Of a stretch of 56,891 nucleotides of DNA, positions 8,266-15,693 are shown one piece after another (position 1 is the first letter of the stretch; each line of letters begins with the position of its first letter). The notes below the pieces were generated by a model, which ran no database searches, was not told the origin of the DNA, and saw only the letters and a list, made by a program, of their open reading frames with translations. Source of the DNA: Lachnoclostridium sp. (GTDB lineage: Bacteria > Bacillota_A > Clostridia > Lachnospirales > Lachnospiraceae). The stretch is from positions 1 through 56,891 of the forward strand of contig SVDR01000005.1 of NCBI GenBank assembly GCA_015057755.1. Direction: 5' to 3'. The position numbers were made by a program, and so were the translations under genes.

Positions 8266-8781
8266 TTATTCCTCTGTTCCCAGATAGAATTTTAATGTGT
8301 TGTAAAGCTTCTGGTATTCTTTCTCTGTCTCGTCGTCCAGCTCAATCTCTACAGCCTCAAGACAGTCGTGAATGCCCTTCAGACTTCCGATCAGAGTCAG
8401 TACCTCTGTCGGCTCCATCTCCAGCTCGCCAATCTTTGCATGGCATGCTGCCAGTGCTGTGTCAAACTGGTCCATCAGTGTCAGACAGATGTAAGTCTTC
8501 TCAATGTTTAACTCTGCATATGCGTGGATCGGATCGTGAACTTCCTCGATACGGATGGAAAGGCTTCCTGTTCCGTTGCTGGAATCCACATATGCGCTGT
8601 CGCGGTGTACATAGAAAAACGGACCTTCGCCGTTTGCATCCATCATACTTCCCAGCATATCTGTCGCAACACCGATGTGACGCGCAGTCATCACCTTCAT
8701 CGCTTCATATGCTTTCTCGTAATCGTCAAACTCTGCATGTCCCAGGTTTCCGCCGTTCTGAATATACATTACATAATCCAT
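8266..8781 (-). CDS. Hypothetical acidic protein
   Basis: A 171-aa acidic, soluble protein starting MDYVMYIQNGG. The ATG at 8781 is preferred because CGAGGG lies 9 bases upstream; longer versions from 8790 or 8850 lack a site. No recognisable domain was seen. The sequence looks like two alpha/beta segments followed by a helical C-terminus. Its only context is the following DMT transporter in the same direction. Confidence 0.65.
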   Translation of the reverse strand: MDYVMYIQNGGNLGHAEFDDYEKAYEAMKVMTARHIGVATDMLGSMMDANGEGPFFYVHRDSAYVDSSNGTGSLSIRIEEVHDPIHAYAELNIEKTYICLTLMDQFDTALAACHAKIGELEMEPTEVLTLIGSLKGIHDCLEAVEIELDDETEKEYQKLYNTLKFYLGTEE

Positions 8782-8936
8782 GTTTGTCATCCCTCGTTTC
8801 TTTATTTTCAAACCGCATACTATTATATAATAAGATTCTCCATAAAACAAGGCTGTAAAATCATTTGCAAAGATTCCACTTTGATAGTATGATAGGAATG
8901 TTATATTAACTATTTATTACTAGGAGGTATTTTTTC

Positions 8937-9413
8937 GTGTTTACATATGTCCTGTATGCACTGGCCGGAACCGGTCTCCTGATCTCTTTTATCAAAGATA
9001 AGAAGAAGACGAAAATGGCTCTGAAAAAAGCATGGAAATCATTTGAAAATATTCTTCCGCAGCTTTTGACGGTTATGATCATCATCGGTTTTGCTCTGGC
9101 AGTCCTTAGCCCGGAGACCATTTCCAAACTGATCGGCTCTGAATCCGGAGTCATCGGTATTCTTGCCGCTGCTCTGATCGGTTCCATTACGCTTATTCCA
9201 GGCTTCGTTGCATTCCCGCTGGCTGCAGCTCTTTTGGAAAATGGAGCCGGTTATATGCAGATCACTGCTTTTGTCTCCACGCTTATGATGGTTGGAGTCA
9301 TTACCATTCCGATGGAAACAAAAGTGCTGGGTAAAAAACTTACTCTGCTCAGAAACTGCGCCGCGTTTGTCTTTTCTGTCATCGCCGCGTTTGCAATGGG
9401 AGGACTTTTATGA
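8937..9413 (+). CDS. Half-size permease, N-terminal partner
   Basis: A 158-aa membrane protein with about four helices. It starts with GTG at 8937, 8 bases after TAGGAGGT. The segment LIGSITLIPGFVAFPLAAALLENGAGY resembles the conserved loop of the ArsP/DUF318 permease family (COG0701), but the protein is only half the usual length. It overlaps the next gene by 4 bases (ATGA), and the two probably form a heteromeric permease. The substrate is unknown; metal or metalloid efflux is a family-based guess. Confidence 0.7.
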   Translation: MFTYVLYALAGTGLLISFIKDKKKTKMALKKAWKSFENILPQLLTVMIIIGFALAVLSPETISKLIGSESGVIGILAAALIGSITLIPGFVAFPLAAALLENGAGYMQITAFVSTLMMVGVITIPMETKVLGKKLTLLRNCAAFVFSVIAAFAMGGLL

Positions 9414-9943
9414 ATATAAAACAGATTCTAAAACGTTACCGCGTCTTTCTGATCTTGTTCACCATCAATCTGGTGATCAGCCTTGTCATGCCAGAGATCG
9501 GACTGACCACATTTTCAAACACAGCCGGGAACATTAAAGAAATGATCTCTGTCATTCCGCCGATCTTTATTCTCCTCGGACTCCTTGATGTCTGGGTTGA
9601 CCGTGCGACCATGATCAAATATACCGGTAAAGGCTCCGGAATCAAGGGCGTCCTGATCTCCTTCCTGCTCGGCTCCGCTGCCGCTGGTCCGCTCTACGCA
9701 GCATTTCCGGTCGCGACCGTTATGCTGAAAAAGGGAAGCAGTATTTTCAATGTATTGGTCTTCCTCGGAGCATGGTCCACCACCAAGATCCCGCTCCTTA
9801 CGTTCGAAGCAGCCAGCCTGGGTATGCGCTTTATGCTCACAAGACTTGCTCTCAGCGTGATCGGAATCCTTGTGATCGCCCTTCTCACAGACAAGACACT
9901 CAATGATGAGGAACGAGAAGAAATTTACAATATGCAGGGTTAA
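9410..9943 (+). CDS. Half-size permease, C-terminal partner
   Basis: A 177-aa membrane protein with about four or five helices, translationally coupled to the upstream half permease by an ATGA overlap. The segment LLGSAAAGPLYAAFPVATVMLKKG again resembles the conserved permease loop of COG0701, so the pair looks like an internal duplication kept as two proteins. The acidic C-terminal tail (DEEREEIYNMQG) is cytosolic. The transported species is unknown. Confidence 0.7.
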   Translation: MNIKQILKRYRVFLILFTINLVISLVMPEIGLTTFSNTAGNIKEMISVIPPIFILLGLLDVWVDRATMIKYTGKGSGIKGVLISFLLGSAAAGPLYAAFPVATVMLKKGSSIFNVLVFLGAWSTTKIPLLTFEAASLGMRFMLTRLALSVIGILVIALLTDKTLNDEEREEIYNMQG

Positions 9944-9961
9944 TCTCTATAAAATTCAACA

Positions 9962-9994
9962 GGGCTGTTGCCTCAATCGGCAGCAGCCCCTTTC
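9962..9994 (+). terminator. Terminator after the permease pair
   Basis: GGGCTGTTGCC pairs with GGCAGCAGCCC (arms in 9962-9987), followed by CTTTCTT. Confidence 0.8.
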
Positions 9995-10006
9995 TTATCC
10001 TTACCT

Positions 10007-10573
10007 TTAACGGCTCTCCGGCGGAGTCGTCGGACAAACCATCATATAATAATTATTGTTGTTAAACTGGAATGTTCCAGCCTCTGTCATCAGCGCCTTT
10101 TTTGTATGCGCCGCGTAAGAGCGCGGATTGATCTGATTGATAAAGGTTGCCATATACGGATATTTGTCCGCATAGTTTGCAAGGGACGCAAAAAATACCT
10201 TCTCAAATACGCCGGTTCCTCTCACAGATTTGTCAATGCAGACCGGACCGTACTGGTAGGAATTCTCTGTTGTGAGAGTTACACCCTCACACTCAAACTT
10301 CTCCAGTTCCTGGATCATATATGCGAACAACGGCCACTCAGACCAGAACTCCCATGATGCTGCAAGTGCAAATGCGACCACCTTTCCATTGTCATCTTTC
10401 GCGATCGTCACGCCGTTTTCCTTTTCGATCAGCGCCTTCATCTGCTCTTCTGTCAGATTTGTAGTCACGAAACCATTCTTCTTCTCTTCTTCCGGAACAT
10501 TGCTCACATGATTTGCCTTTAAAATGGCAAATACACCGTCCATGTCCTGTAATGTAGCCTGTGTAATAATCAT
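10007..10573 (-). CDS. GNAT-family N-acetyltransferase
   Basis: A 188-aa acetyltransferase-like protein opening MIITQATLQDMDGVFAILKAN, typical of GNAT folds. The acetyl-CoA region around YGPVCIDKSVRGTGVFEKV (about 108-126) is recognisable, although the Q/R-x-x-G-x-G loop is modified to RGTG. The substrate is unknown. It lies 11 bases after the rubredoxin-flavoprotein gene on the same strand and may belong to the oxygen-defence transcript. Confidence 0.78.
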   Translation of the reverse strand: MIITQATLQDMDGVFAILKANHVSNVPEEEKKNGFVTTNLTEEQMKALIEKENGVTIAKDDNGKVVAFALAASWEFWSEWPLFAYMIQELEKFECEGVTLTTENSYQYGPVCIDKSVRGTGVFEKVFFASLANYADKYPYMATFINQINPRSYAAHTKKALMTEAGTFQFNNNNYYMMVCPTTPPESR

Positions 10574-10584
10574 GGTGATCCCCT

Positions 10585-11187
10585 TTACTGAATTGGTTCA
10601 AAATCCGATGCCGGATGTTTGCAAAGCGGGCAAATGAAATCGGAAGGTAACTCCTCTCCTTCGTACACATAACCACAAATCTTGCATACCCAGCCTTTTT
10701 TCTTCGGCGCATCTTCTGCCTTGCGTTTCGGCTTCACATTGTTCTGATAATAAGTATAAGTCATCGTCTCTTTCTCGCCGAGGATCATCTCCTCTGTTAC
10801 GGAACAGATGAACATACCGTGAGAATCCATATCATAGTACTCTTCCACCTTCAGAGAAATGCAGGCATTTACGTACTGTGTGAGCACTGCCAGTCCATTC
10901 GCGGAACGCTTTGCAACACCGTCTGCAAATTTATCTGCATCGCGGCCGCTCTGGAATCCGAAGTTCTGGAATACAGAGAACGGAGCCTCAACAGAAAGAC
11001 AGTTCACGTTCATAATTCCTGTCTCTTTGATCACATCGTGAGAGTAGTTCTGCTTGTTGATGCTGACCATGATAAGCGGTCCGTTTGCAACCTGGGCAAC
11101 AGTATTGCCGATCATTCCGTTGTCCTTTTTTCCGTCGTTTGATGTGATTACATACAATCCATAACCAATGTTAAATAATGCACTCAT
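10585..11187 (-). CDS. hrb: High-molecular-weight rubredoxin (flavin reductase-rubredoxin fusion)
   Basis: A 200-aa fusion. An FMN-binding flavin-reductase domain (about 1-145, with NTVAQVANGPLIMVSINK) is followed by a rubredoxin domain with CKICGYVYEG and CPLCKHPASDFE (about 163-198). In acetogens such as Moorella this Hrb protein passes electrons from NADH to the flavodiiron protein FprA. The start at 11187 is chosen for its AGGGGG ribosome-binding site rather than the ATG at 11208. It directly follows the flavodiiron gene, which strongly supports the pairing. Confidence 0.9.
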   Translation of the reverse strand: MSALFNIGYGLYVITSNDGKKDNGMIGNTVAQVANGPLIMVSINKQNYSHDVIKETGIMNVNCLSVEAPFSVFQNFGFQSGRDADKFADGVAKRSANGLAVLTQYVNACISLKVEEYYDMDSHGMFICSVTEEMILGEKETMTYTYYQNNVKPKRKAEDAPKKKGWVCKICGYVYEGEELPSDFICPLCKHPASDFEPIQ

Positions 11188-11236
11188 TTGGTTACCCCCT
11201 GTTTTCATAAAATATCTCTTTTGTCTCTATACCCAT

Positions 11237-11267
11237 GCAGACCGCCCCGGAACGGGGCGGTTTCTGC
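11237..11267. other. GC-rich hairpin between fprA and hrb
   Basis: ACCGCCCCG and CGGGGCGGT (11241-11261), extended by GCAG/CTGC, form a strong stem. There is no U-run on the minus strand, where it separates two genes of one presumed transcript. An mRNA-stabilising or processing hairpin is more likely than a full terminator. Confidence 0.6.
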
Positions 11268-11275
11268 ATTGTTTT

Positions 11276-12433
11276 TTACTTGCAAAGTTCCTCAGCCAAA
11301 GCCTCGATCTGAGCGTGACTGTCCTCGTTTAACGCGGAAAGAATCTTTACGGTTGTATCTGCAAATATCAGATTCTTGCTGTTCTCAAGCATTCTCTTCA
11401 TGATCTTTGCTGCCTGCGGAGCCCAGGAGCCATTCTCCATAAATGCTACTGTACGGTTCTGGTAATTTCTCTCTGTTAAGTGATTGATGAACTCCTTTGT
11501 ATATGGGAAAATATCACCATTGTATGTCGGGCTTGCAAGAACCAGTGTGCTGTAGCGGAACGCATCCTCTACTGCCTCATGCATATCGCAGCGAGCAAGG
11601 TCATTCACGACAACCTTCGGACAGCCCTTGGCCTCTAATGTTTCAGCAAGCAGCATAGCTGCAGCCGCTGTGTTTCCGTAAATGGAGCTGTACGCGATCA
11701 CGACACCCTCTGTCTCCACACGGTAGGAGGACCAGATGTCATACAAGTTGATATAGTAGCCAAGGTCCTCTGTCAGAACCGGTCCATGAAGCGGGCAGAT
11801 GATCTGAATGTCGAGGCCGGCTGCCTTCTTAAGAAGCGCCTGTACCTGTGCGCCGTACTTACCAACGATACCGATATAATATCTGCGAGCCTCACATGCC
11901 CAGTCTTCCTCTTCTACATCGAGAGCGCCAAACTTACCAAAGCCGTCTGCAGAGAAAAGCACTTTATCCTTGGAATCGTAAGTTACGATAACCTCCGGCC
12001 AGTGTACCATCGGAGCTGTCACAAATGTAAGAACGTGGGAACCAAGCTCTAATGTGCTGCCCTCGCCAACCACGATTCTTCTGTCTGCATAATCTGTGCC
12101 GAAGAAGTTCTGCATCATCTTGAATGCCGGTGCGGAAGAAACGACAACTGCTTCCGGATATTCATTAAGGAAGATATCAATGCTTGCAGAGTGATCCGGC
12201 TCCATGTGCTGTACGATCAGGTAATCCGGCTTTCTGTCACCAAGAACTTCCTTCATATTATCTAACCACTCTTCTGTAAAGTTGATATCCACGGTATCCA
12301 TGATCACGATCTTTTCATCTAAAATCACATAAGAGTTGTAAGAAATACCGTTCGGTACATCGTACTGACCTTCAAAAAGGTCTACCTGATGGTCGTTCAC
12401 ACCAATGTATCTGATATCGTTTGTAATTGTCAT
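11276..12433 (-). CDS. fprA: Flavodiiron protein (A-type flavoprotein FprA)
   Basis: A 385-aa soluble oxygen and/or NO reductase. The metallo-beta-lactamase-like domain keeps the diiron ligands: HMEPDH, the His in PMVHWPEV, the Asp in FSADGFG and the His in CPLHGP. The C-terminal flavodoxin domain binds FMN (YSSIYGNTAAAA, and SPTYNGDIFPY). The start at 12433 follows AGGAGGA; the longer ORF upstream lacks a site. Downstream hrb supplies electrons. It protects the anaerobe from oxygen and is probably controlled by the palindrome at 12542. Confidence 0.93.
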   Translation of the reverse strand: MTITNDIRYIGVNDHQVDLFEGQYDVPNGISYNSYVILDEKIVIMDTVDINFTEEWLDNMKEVLGDRKPDYLIVQHMEPDHSASIDIFLNEYPEAVVVSSAPAFKMMQNFFGTDYADRRIVVGEGSTLELGSHVLTFVTAPMVHWPEVIVTYDSKDKVLFSADGFGKFGALDVEEEDWACEARRYYIGIVGKYGAQVQALLKKAAGLDIQIICPLHGPVLTEDLGYYINLYDIWSSYRVETEGVVIAYSSIYGNTAAAAMLLAETLEAKGCPKVVVNDLARCDMHEAVEDAFRYSTLVLASPTYNGDIFPYTKEFINHLTERNYQNRTVAFMENGSWAPQAAKIMKRMLENSKNLIFADTTVKILSALNEDSHAQIEALAEELCK

Positions 12434-12491
12434 ATAAGAATCCTCCTGAAATTTTTGATGTTTGATATTAGTAATCATTCCTACTTTCTCC

Positions 12492-12520
12492 ATTATAGTA
12501 TATTTTTCCAACCAATGCAA
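12492..12520 (-). promoter_or_regulatory. Sigma-A promoter of fprA
   Basis: On the minus strand TTGCAT (12515-12520), a 17-base spacer and TATAAT (12492-12497) form a near-consensus promoter, giving a start near 12485. Confidence 0.85.
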
Positions 12521-12541
12521 GTATTGTTTTTCGCAAATAAC

Positions 12542-12554
12542 GTGATTTTGTCAC
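12542..12554. promoter_or_regulatory. Crp/Fnr-type operator, site 1 (fprA / SDR)
   Basis: The palindrome GTGA-TTTTG-TCAC lies between the divergent fprA and SDR genes. Its centre is about 63 bases upstream of the inferred fprA start and about 46 upstream of the SDR start (-10 TATACT at 12582). These are typical activator positions. The same GTGA-N5-TCAC pattern recurs at 13393 and 14639. Confidence 0.6.
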
Positions 12555-12626
12555 AGATATTTTTTACCAAAAAGGATATCATATACTCAAACAACAGAAA
12601 GTAATTTTTAGTAGGAGGATTTGAAT

Positions 12627-13379
12627 ATGACGAAAAGATTAGAAAATAAAGTAGCTATCGTAACAGGCGGAAGCCGCGGTATCGGATACGCAACCGTTCA
12701 GGCATTCTTAAGAGAAGGCGCAACTGTAATCCTCACTGCAAGCAGTCAGGAATCTGCAGAACGTGCAGTTACTAAATTAAAGGAAGAGTTTCCGGAGTCC
12801 ACAATCGCAGGCATCAGCCCGAACCTCGGAAGTCTGGAAAGTGTAAGAGAAGCTTTTATTGAGGCGACATCAAAATACGGATGTGTGGACATTCTTGTAA
12901 ATAATGCAGGTGTTTCCGAATCCACCCCATTCACAGAGTATACAGAAGAGACATTTGATAAGGTTATGGACCTGAATGTGAAAGGCGTATTCAACGCAGC
13001 CAGAGCTGCTTCCGAGTGCATGATCGCCCGCGGAAGTGGTGTTATCTTAAATACATCTTCGATGGTAAGTAAACATGGTCAGCCAAGCGGTTTCGCATAC
13101 CCGGCATCCAAATTTGCCGTAAACGGCCTGACTGTATCCCTTGCCCGCGAGCTTGGCCCGAAAGGCATCCGCGTAAACGCAGTCGCTCCGGGAATCACAG
13201 AAACAGATATGATGAAAGCAGTTCCGAAGGAAGTGATCGAGCCGTTGATCGCACAGATCCCGCTCCGCAGACTCGGCAGACCGGAAGACATTGCAAATGC
13301 ATTCGTATTCCTGGCGTCCGATGAAGCTTCCTACATCACAGGTGTGGTGCTCAGCGTAGATGGAATGGCAAGAACATAA
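12627..13379 (+). CDS. Short-chain dehydrogenase/reductase (FabG-like)
   Basis: A 250-aa SDR with all classical motifs: TGGSRGIG for NAD(P), NNAG, catalytic Ser in NTSSMVS, YPASK and the PGITETDM loop. ATG 12627 is chosen, 8 bases after AGGAGG; the TTG at 12621 is too close to the site. Generic annotation would be 3-oxoacyl-ACP reductase. However, it stands alone among redox genes rather than in a fatty-acid cluster, so another carbonyl substrate, including a hydroxysteroid, is possible. Expression is probably controlled by the palindrome at 12542. Confidence 0.85.
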   Translation: MTKRLENKVAIVTGGSRGIGYATVQAFLREGATVILTASSQESAERAVTKLKEEFPESTIAGISPNLGSLESVREAFIEATSKYGCVDILVNNAGVSESTPFTEYTEETFDKVMDLNVKGVFNAARAASECMIARGSGVILNTSSMVSKHGQPSGFAYPASKFAVNGLTVSLARELGPKGIRVNAVAPGITETDMMKAVPKEVIEPLIAQIPLRRLGRPEDIANAFVFLASDEASYITGVVLSVDGMART

Positions 13380-13392
13380 ATTCTCCGGTTTA

Positions 13393-13405
13393 GTGATATT
13401 ATCAC
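13393..13405. promoter_or_regulatory. Crp/Fnr-type operator, site 2 (trxA)
   Basis: The palindrome GTGA-TATTA-TCAC is centred about 46 bases upstream of the inferred thioredoxin start (-10 TATAAT at 13433-13438, no good -35), which fits an activator-dependent promoter. Confidence 0.6.
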
Positions 13406-13480
13406 AGAATAATCCTCTGACTTGTGGTAATATATAATCACAGAAAGAAATAACAAACCAACATTGAAGGAGGAAACGCT

Positions 13481-13792
13481 ATGTCAGCTTTAAATATTAA
13501 TAAAAATAATTTCGTTGAGGAAGTAATGAACAGTGAGAAACCGGTTCTCGTGGATTTCTGGGCAAGCTGGTGCGGTCCGTGCCGTATGGTGATCCCGGTA
13601 GTGGAAAAGATTGCCGAAGAGTATCCGGAATACAAAGTAGTGAAGGTAAACGTAGACGAAGAGCAGGAGCTTGCAGCTCAGTTCGGAGTTATGTCCATCC
13701 CGACACTGATGGTTGTAAAAAACGGTGAAGTGGTAAGCAAATCCGTTGGCGCAAAGAACAAACAGCAGATTCTGGCTATGTTCCAGGCATAA
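13481..13792 (+). CDS. trxA: Thioredoxin
   Basis: A 103-aa thioredoxin with active site WCGPC (about 31-35), the preceding VDFWASWC strand and the cis-Pro loop MSIPTLMV. GAAGGAGG precedes the ATG. It reduces protein disulfides in the cytosol. No thioredoxin reductase is adjacent. The palindrome at 13393 and the adjacent Crp/Fnr gene place it in the oxidative-stress island. Confidence 0.95.
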   Translation: MSALNINKNNFVEEVMNSEKPVLVDFWASWCGPCRMVIPVVEKIAEEYPEYKVVKVNVDEEQELAAQFGVMSIPTLMVVKNGEVVSKSVGAKNKQQILAMFQA

Positions 13793-13852
13793 CCTGGCAG
13801 CTAGTCTTCCCCATATATGTAACCTCCAATCCCCTATATAGTGTTTTTACCT

Positions 13853-13888
13853 AAAAAACCTGTCGCAGAATCTGCGGCAGGTTTTATT
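13853..13888. terminator. Bidirectional terminator between trxA and the Crp/Fnr gene
   Basis: AAAACCTG-CGCAGA pairs with TCTGCG-CAGGTTTT, with U-runs in both directions between convergent genes. Confidence 0.88.
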
Positions 13889-13890
13889 TG

Positions 13891-14553
13891 TTATTCTTTG
13901 TCTTCTAATTCTCTCAAACGCTTTTCATCTACCAACTCAATTGCGCCTCGTGTCAGCTTGACCATACCCTCATTCTGGAAGTACTTGAGCATTCTGGTCA
14001 CGACCTCTCTGGCAGTTCCCATGTGGTTTGCGATCTTTTCATGTGTGATCTTTAGTACCTTCGTCTCTTCTAACGCGCTTTCCTCCAATAAGAATGCGGC
14101 CAGACGTTTATCAAAGCTCTTCCACATAATCTGCTCCATCATCCACATGACATCAGAAAAACGGCTGGAAATCACCTGGTTATGGTAGTTCGCAAGCGGC
14201 GCAGATTCCATCAGTACTGCGTTATAAACCTCAGGCGGAATGACCATCACTTCACAGTCCTTTTCTGCCTCGATGACCATATCAAACATAATATTGGGCA
14301 TCGCACAGGATGCAGTAAAAATACAGGTATCCAGTTCGAACAAGCGATACAGCGTGACCTCACGCCCTTCGCTTGAAATCGTATATGCACGAAGCTGACC
14401 GGACTGGATCAGCACAATGCCGAGGCAGTTTGTCTCTCCGCTGTGGAGAATCATTCCCTTCGGAACTTCACGATAATAAGTTCCATCTTCGATCTTCTTC
14501 TGTTGAGCCGGTGTCAGCTTGTCCCAGATCGGAAAATATGTTGCAAAATCCAT
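13891..14553 (-). CDS. Crp/Fnr-family transcriptional regulator
   Basis: A 220-aa regulator. An N-terminal cyclic-nucleotide-type beta-barrel (about 20-120) is followed by a dimer helix and a C-terminal winged helix (ITHEKIANHMGTAREVVTRML). The recognition helix carries the REVVTR pattern, close to Crp's RETVGR, which reads GTGA half-sites. There is no N-terminal Cys cluster of the Fnr type; Cys residues are scattered in the barrel. ATG 14553 follows GGGAGG. A consensus promoter lies at 14576-14604. It probably controls the neighbouring redox genes through GTGA-N5-TCAC sites; the inducing signal is unknown. Confidence 0.88.
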   Translation of the reverse strand: MDFATYFPIWDKLTPAQQKKIEDGTYYREVPKGMILHSGETNCLGIVLIQSGQLRAYTISSEGREVTLYRLFELDTCIFTASCAMPNIMFDMVIEAEKDCEVMVIPPEVYNAVLMESAPLANYHNQVISSRFSDVMWMMEQIMWKSFDKRLAAFLLEESALEETKVLKITHEKIANHMGTAREVVTRMLKYFQNEGMVKLTRGAIELVDEKRLRELEDKE

Positions 14554-14575
14554 ATGTATACCTCCCAATATTAAT

Positions 14576-14604
14576 AGTATAAATCAGTTGGCAAACCATG
14601 TCAA
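14576..14604 (-). promoter_or_regulatory. Sigma-A promoter of the Crp/Fnr gene
   Basis: On the minus strand TTGACA (14599-14604), a 17-base spacer and TATACT (14576-14581). Confidence 0.85.
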
Positions 14605-14638
14605 CGAAACCTCTGTTTTGTAACAATTCTCATTTTAT

Positions 14639-14651
14639 GTGAGAAAGTCAC
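14639..14651. promoter_or_regulatory. Crp/Fnr-type operator, site 3 (superoxide reductase)
   Basis: The palindrome GTGA-GAAAG-TCAC is centred about 41 bases upstream of the start predicted from TATAAT at 14674-14679. No -35 element is present, as in class II activated promoters. A second TATAAT lies at 14685-14690. Confidence 0.62.
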
Positions 14652-14742
14652 AGAAAAATTGCGGATATTATTCTATAATCATGCTATAATAAAAAAGGAA
14701 AGAAGTTCCAGATCATAGAATGAAAACAGGAGGATTGGATTT

Positions 14743-15123
14743 ATGAAGAAAGCGAAATTTTACATTTGTCGTACATGTGGTAACTTAGTAGGTATGATCA
14801 ACGCATCCGGTGTTCCGATGATGTGCTGTGGCAAACCGATGGAAGCTCTTGAGCCGAATACAGTAGAAGCAAGCGGCGAGAAGCATCTCCCGGCAGTGAC
14901 TGTGGAAGACGGCGCTGTTCACGTTATGATCGGTTCTGTTGAGCATCCGATGGTAGATGTTCACTACATTGAGTGGGTATATCTCCAGACAGAAAATGGC
15001 GGTCAGAGAATTTCTCTCAATCCGGGCCAGGAGCCGAAGGTAACATTCCTTCTCGGCAATGAGAAACCGGTAGCAGTTTATGCATACTGCAATCTCCACG
15101 GTCTCTGGATGACAGAGCTCTAA
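14743..15123 (+). CDS. dfx: Desulfoferrodoxin (superoxide reductase)
   Basis: A 126-aa 2Fe-type superoxide reductase. The N-terminal desulforedoxin centre uses CRTC (9-12) and the CC pair of MMCCGKP (about 28-29). The catalytic centre keeps EKHLPA, the His of EHPM, HYIEW and the CNLHGLW ligands near the C-terminus. It reduces superoxide to peroxide without releasing oxygen, taking electrons from rubredoxin, which the nearby Hrb could supply. AGGAGG precedes the ATG. It is probably activated through the palindrome at 14639. Confidence 0.95.
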   Translation: MKKAKFYICRTCGNLVGMINASGVPMMCCGKPMEALEPNTVEASGEKHLPAVTVEDGAVHVMIGSVEHPMVDVHYIEWVYLQTENGGQRISLNPGQEPKVTFLLGNEKPVAVYAYCNLHGLWMTEL

Positions 15124-15156
15124 TTCTTAGCTTCATAAAATGTCTCTATATAAAAA

Positions 15157-15192
15157 GCCCCCCGTTCAGAGCAAAAACTCTGGCGGGGGGCA
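15157..15192. terminator. Bidirectional terminator between dfx and trmL
   Basis: GCCCCCCG..CAGAG pairs with CTCTG..CGGGGGGC. The hairpin is followed by TTTTTATATAG on the minus strand and a weaker T-rich tract on the plus strand. It ends the long minus-strand gene run. Confidence 0.85.
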
Positions 15193-15202
15193 ATCTCTTT
15201 AT

Positions 15203-15691
15203 TTACCATTCCAATGTGTGCAGATGACCTTCCATGGTCATCTTCTCAAAACCGTTCTGACGAAGTCCCTCATATAACATGATCGCCACAGAATTGGACA
15301 AGTTCAGGGAGCGGATATCGCCCCACATCGGGATACGCACACAAGTCTCCGGATATTTTACAAGGATTTCCTCCGGGATTCCACGACTCTCCGGACCAAA
15401 CATCATAAAACAGTCCGGCTCGTACTGCACATCTGTATACACATGTTGAGCCTTTGTAGTCGCCATATAGATCTTCGCTCCCGGATTCTTCGCAAGGAAA
15501 TCCTCAAAATTGCTGTAAACGGTCACGTCAAGCTTCGGCCAGTAATCCAGACCGGCGCGAACCAGATGTTTCTCGCTGAGCTTGAATCCCAACGGTTCGA
15601 TCAAATGCAACTTTGTATTGGTCGCCACGCATGTACGACCGATATTTCCGGTGTTTGCCGGCATCTCCGGCTCATATAAAACAATATTCAT
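15203..15691 (-). CDS. trmL: tRNA (cytidine(34)-2'-O)-methyltransferase
   Basis: A 162-aa SPOUT methyltransferase. The N-terminus MNIVLYEPEMPANTGNIGRTC is the TrmL hallmark. The C-terminal knot shows FGPESRGIP and IPMWGDIRSLNLSNSVAI, which bind S-adenosylmethionine. It methylates the wobble position of certain leucine tRNAs. It starts 2 bases after the aminotransferase stop and is the last gene of the run. Confidence 0.93.
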   Translation of the reverse strand: MNIVLYEPEMPANTGNIGRTCVATNTKLHLIEPLGFKLSEKHLVRAGLDYWPKLDVTVYSNFEDFLAKNPGAKIYMATTKAQHVYTDVQYEPDCFMMFGPESRGIPEEILVKYPETCVRIPMWGDIRSLNLSNSVAIMLYEGLRQNGFEKMTMEGHLHTLEW

Positions 15692-15693
15692 GG

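Noticed and set aside
8782..8850. N-terminal extension of the 171-residue protein
   Set aside because: The extra codons have no ribosome-binding site and read through the leader region; a good site precedes ATG 8781.
13423..13442. TGTGG-N10-TCACA as a fourth Crp/Fnr site
   Set aside because: The spacing and one half-site differ from the three GTGA-N5-TCAC sites, and it overlaps the -10 box of trxA.
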